Shown: positions 6,827 to 7,982 of the stretch, piece after piece
Layout: every line of letters begins with the position of its first letter
Position numbering within the stretch: the stretch's first letter is position 1
Source of the DNA: DASPXY01 sp038227745
GTDB taxonomy: Bacteria > Planctomycetota > Planctomycetia > Gemmatales > Gemmataceae
DNA: 7,982 nucleotides
Direction of reading: 5' to 3'
Assembly (NCBI GenBank): GCA_038227745.1
Contig: JBBRPS010000486.1
Span: 1-7,982 of the forward strand
Notes under the pieces: model-generated
Told to the model about the DNA's origin: nothing
Database searches by the model: none
Seen by the model: the letters and a program-made list of their open reading frames with translations, nothing else
Translations under genes and position numbers: made by a program

Positions 6827-7699
6827 TCATTCCTCGTCGGAGCGCACCGCGTACCAGCCCGTCTCGCGTTCCTGCAGGATCGACGTGCCCGTGATCACGC
6901 GCCCGTCGCCCGTGAACATCATCCCGTAGAACGTCTGCATCGTCCGCGGATACGTCACGGTGAACTGGATCGCGTGCGGCACGCTGCCGATCTTGCCGCC
7001 CACCTCGTACTTCTTGCCGTCCTTGCCCGAGTAGTACCAGCCGCTCACCTCGTTCTTGTCGCTGACCTTCAAGTGCAGCGTCCCCGTGCGCCGGCCGTCG
7101 TCGTAGACCTTGTAGGCGCCGTTGAAATAGCGCGGCTCGAACTTGCTGCCGATCTCCAGCTTCGCCGCCTTCTTCGGCGTCGCTGCCGCCAAAGGCTTCG
7201 TCACCAGGTAGAACTCCGCCTGCCCGACCGGCTCCGCGTGACTCTTGCCTCCCTCGGCGACGAAGCGGATATCGCCGCCGACCGACGCCGGCACCACCTG
7301 GCCCATGTCCAGGTTGAACACGAAGCCGTTGAACAGGCGCACGTTCTTGCCCTGGACCTGCACGGTCCGCTCCTCGCCCTCGCGAAAGGTGACGAAGCGT
7401 TCGATCAGCAGGATCGGCGCGGGCGCCTTGCCCTTGATCTTCTGCAGGGCCGGTTGCACCAGCAGCTTGCTGAAGCGGCCCTCGTTGGTCTTCACCACCA
7501 GGAATGTCCCCTCCACGCCCGGCAGCACATTGCCGTGCTCCGCCAGCAGCGCCGGCGTCAACTGCTTGAGCTGCTTGACGCCCGGGGCGCCCGGTACCTT
7601 GGCCAGCACGTCGTTCGTGTAGCGGTCGAAGGCGTCGCCGCGCACCCCGGCGGGGGCGGCGACCAGGACCAGGGCGGCGAGAGGCAGGAAGCGGCGCAT
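6827..7699 (-). CDS. Exported two-part beta-rich protein of unknown function
   Basis: The 290-residue product starts with a clear signal peptide (MRRFLPLAALVLVAAPAGVRG, likely cut near residue 21), so it is probably periplasmic or secreted. I do not recognise a named family. Residues 22-167 form one region, beginning FDRYTNDVLAKVPGAPGVKQ and continuing with alternating hydrophobic strands (GTFLVVKT, ILLIERFVTF, VRLFNGFVFNL, AEFYLVTKP). An Ala/Pro/Lys linker follows (about 168-181). The second region, 185-287, looks like a small beta-barrel: NGAYKVYDDGRRTGTLHLKV, then VSGWYYSG, YEVGGKIG, IQFTVTYP, FYGMMFTGDG, VITGTSI and GWYAVR. That strand-turn pattern resembles lipocalin- or avidin-like folds, but this is inference from pattern only. 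No catalytic motif or metal-binding cluster is visible; the mature protein has no cysteines. The ATG at 7699 has GAGGAG 7 nt upstream. It converges on purH and appears monocistronic. Confidence 0.88.
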   Translation of the reverse strand: MRRFLPLAALVLVAAPAGVRGDAFDRYTNDVLAKVPGAPGVKQLKQLTPALLAEHGNVLPGVEGTFLVVKTNEGRFSKLLVQPALQKIKGKAPAPILLIERFVTFREGEERTVQVQGKNVRLFNGFVFNLDMGQVVPASVGGDIRFVAEGGKSHAEPVGQAEFYLVTKPLAAATPKKAAKLEIGSKFEPRYFNGAYKVYDDGRRTGTLHLKVSDKNEVSGWYYSGKDGKKYEVGGKIGSVPHAIQFTVTYPRTMQTFYGMMFTGDGRVITGTSILQERETGWYAVRSDEE

Positions 7700-7706
7700 C
7701 GTTGAT

Positions 7707-7712
7707 CTCCTC
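7707..7712 (-). promoter_or_regulatory. Shine-Dalgarno of the exported beta-rich protein gene
   Basis: GAGGAG on the minus strand lies 7 nt from the ATG at 7699, a strong site that fixes the start ahead of the signal peptide. It directly abuts the outer end of the bulged inverted repeat at 7713-7810, so mRNA folding there could affect translation. Confidence 0.75.
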
Positions 7713-7810
7713 GGATGGAAAGCAATAGAACGCGGAGGACGCGGATCCGACGCACTCGCAGACCCGGCCCGCGAGCATTCGACGCACCCGTGCTTCTCCG
7801 CGTTCCATCC
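7713..7810. repeat. Bulged inverted repeat, possible dispersed element
   Basis: The right arm (7797-7810, TCCGCGTTCCATCC) is the reverse complement of GGATGGAACGCGGA. The left arm (7713-7736) has the same two halves, GGATGGAA and CGCGGA, separated by 10 extra bases (AGCAATAGAA). Between the arms lie a nested CTCGC/GCGAG stem (7755-7759 with 7771-7775) and a direct repeat CGACGCAC (7748-7755, 7780-7787). The CGCGGAGGACGCGGA portion resembles another class of intergenic string I associate with dispersed bacterial repeats, whose spurious peptides read SASSAF. The element would lie in the leader of the minus-strand gene if transcription starts beyond it. Confidence 0.55.
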
Positions 7811-7836
7811 AGAACCAGCTACCGGGCGAACGGCCG

Positions 7837-7870
7837 GCGTAAGAGATCGTCCAGCTTCCGGGTCTTACGC
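7837..7870. repeat. 8-bp perfect inverted repeat GCGTAAGA/TCTTACGC
   Basis: GCGTAAGA (7837-7844) and TCTTACGC (7863-7870) are perfect reverse complements with an 18-nt spacer. The arms are 26 bp apart start to start, so it could be a hairpin in a transcript or a two-half-site operator. A related TTTACGGCG follows at 7879. It lies in the gap between the minus-strand gene and the putative plus-strand gene at 7963. No function can be assigned. Confidence 0.45.
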
Positions 7871-7920
7871 AATAACGCTTTACGGCGGGGGGTGGACAAA
7901 GGTGGGGAGAACAGCTGCAA

Positions 7921-7946
7921 TGACAGGGTTGTCACACCGCTGTCAC
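7921..7946 (+). promoter_or_regulatory. TGACA-N4-TGTCA palindrome with a third half-site
   Basis: TGACA (7921-7925) and TGTCA (7930-7934) form a dyad with a 4-bp spacer. TGTCAC recurs at 7941-7946, exactly 11 bp after the TGTCAC at 7930-7935, which is about one helical turn. The cluster ends 16 bp before the ATG at 7963, overlapping a likely promoter or leader, and fits a repressor operator or a small mRNA hairpin. The regulator is unknown. Confidence 0.35.
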
Positions 7947-7962
7947 CGGCAGGAGTCTCCCC

Positions 7963-7982
7963 ATGCCTATCCTACCCCCCGC
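7963..7982 (+). CDS. Probable start of a plus-strand gene, truncated by window end
   Basis: An ATG at 7963 is preceded by AGGAG (7951-7955) with a 7-nt spacer, an ideal Shine-Dalgarno arrangement. Six codons are visible (MPILPP) with no stop before the window ends. The start is divergent from the minus-strand gene, and the upstream 263 bp hold palindromic sites consistent with a control region. Too little is visible to suggest a product. Confidence 0.5.

Noticed and set aside
6638..7705. A 355-codon plus-strand frame spanning the purH end and the 290-residue gene
   Set aside because: It overlaps two better-supported genes, starts inside purH and has shadow-like composition.

Overview
The window looks like a chromosomal segment of a planctomycete, most likely a Gemmata-like member of Gemmatales. 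The DNA is strongly GC-rich with G/C-ending codons. It carries a very long exported WD40 protein and an exported two-part beta-rich protein with no familiar name. Its intergenic gaps hold short palindromic and repeat-like sequences of the kind scattered through such genomes. The taxonomic call is an inference from style; no rRNA or other phylogenetic marker is present apart from purH.

Layout. Positions 1-129 are non-coding and begin with what may be the edge of a dispersed repeat. A single minus-strand gene (130-4866) encodes a secreted protein of 1578 residues made almost entirely of about 35 WD40-like repeats. A 351-bp divergent intergenic region (4867-5217) contains a 110-bp palindrome with perfect 30-bp arms, lying between candidate promoters for the two flanking genes. 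purH (5218-6801, plus strand) is a complete, normal-looking bifunctional purine biosynthesis gene. It converges, with a 25-bp gap, on a minus-strand gene (6827-7699) for an exported 290-residue protein of unknown function. A second intergenic region (7700-7962) contains a bulged inverted repeat abutting that gene's ribosome binding site, an 8-bp perfect hairpin and a TGACA/TGTCA palindrome. A well-placed Shine-Dalgarno and ATG at 7963 suggest another plus-strand gene cut off by the window end.

The genes do not form an obvious pathway or operon: each is transcribed separately, and purH is away from other pur genes. The most interesting features are the internal architecture of the WD40 protein (a three-blade duplication unit of about 124 residues whose phase can be followed through most of the array, although propellers usually close with seven blades) and the intergenic palindromes. 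I see no defence system, CRISPR array, transposase, tRNA or rRNA.
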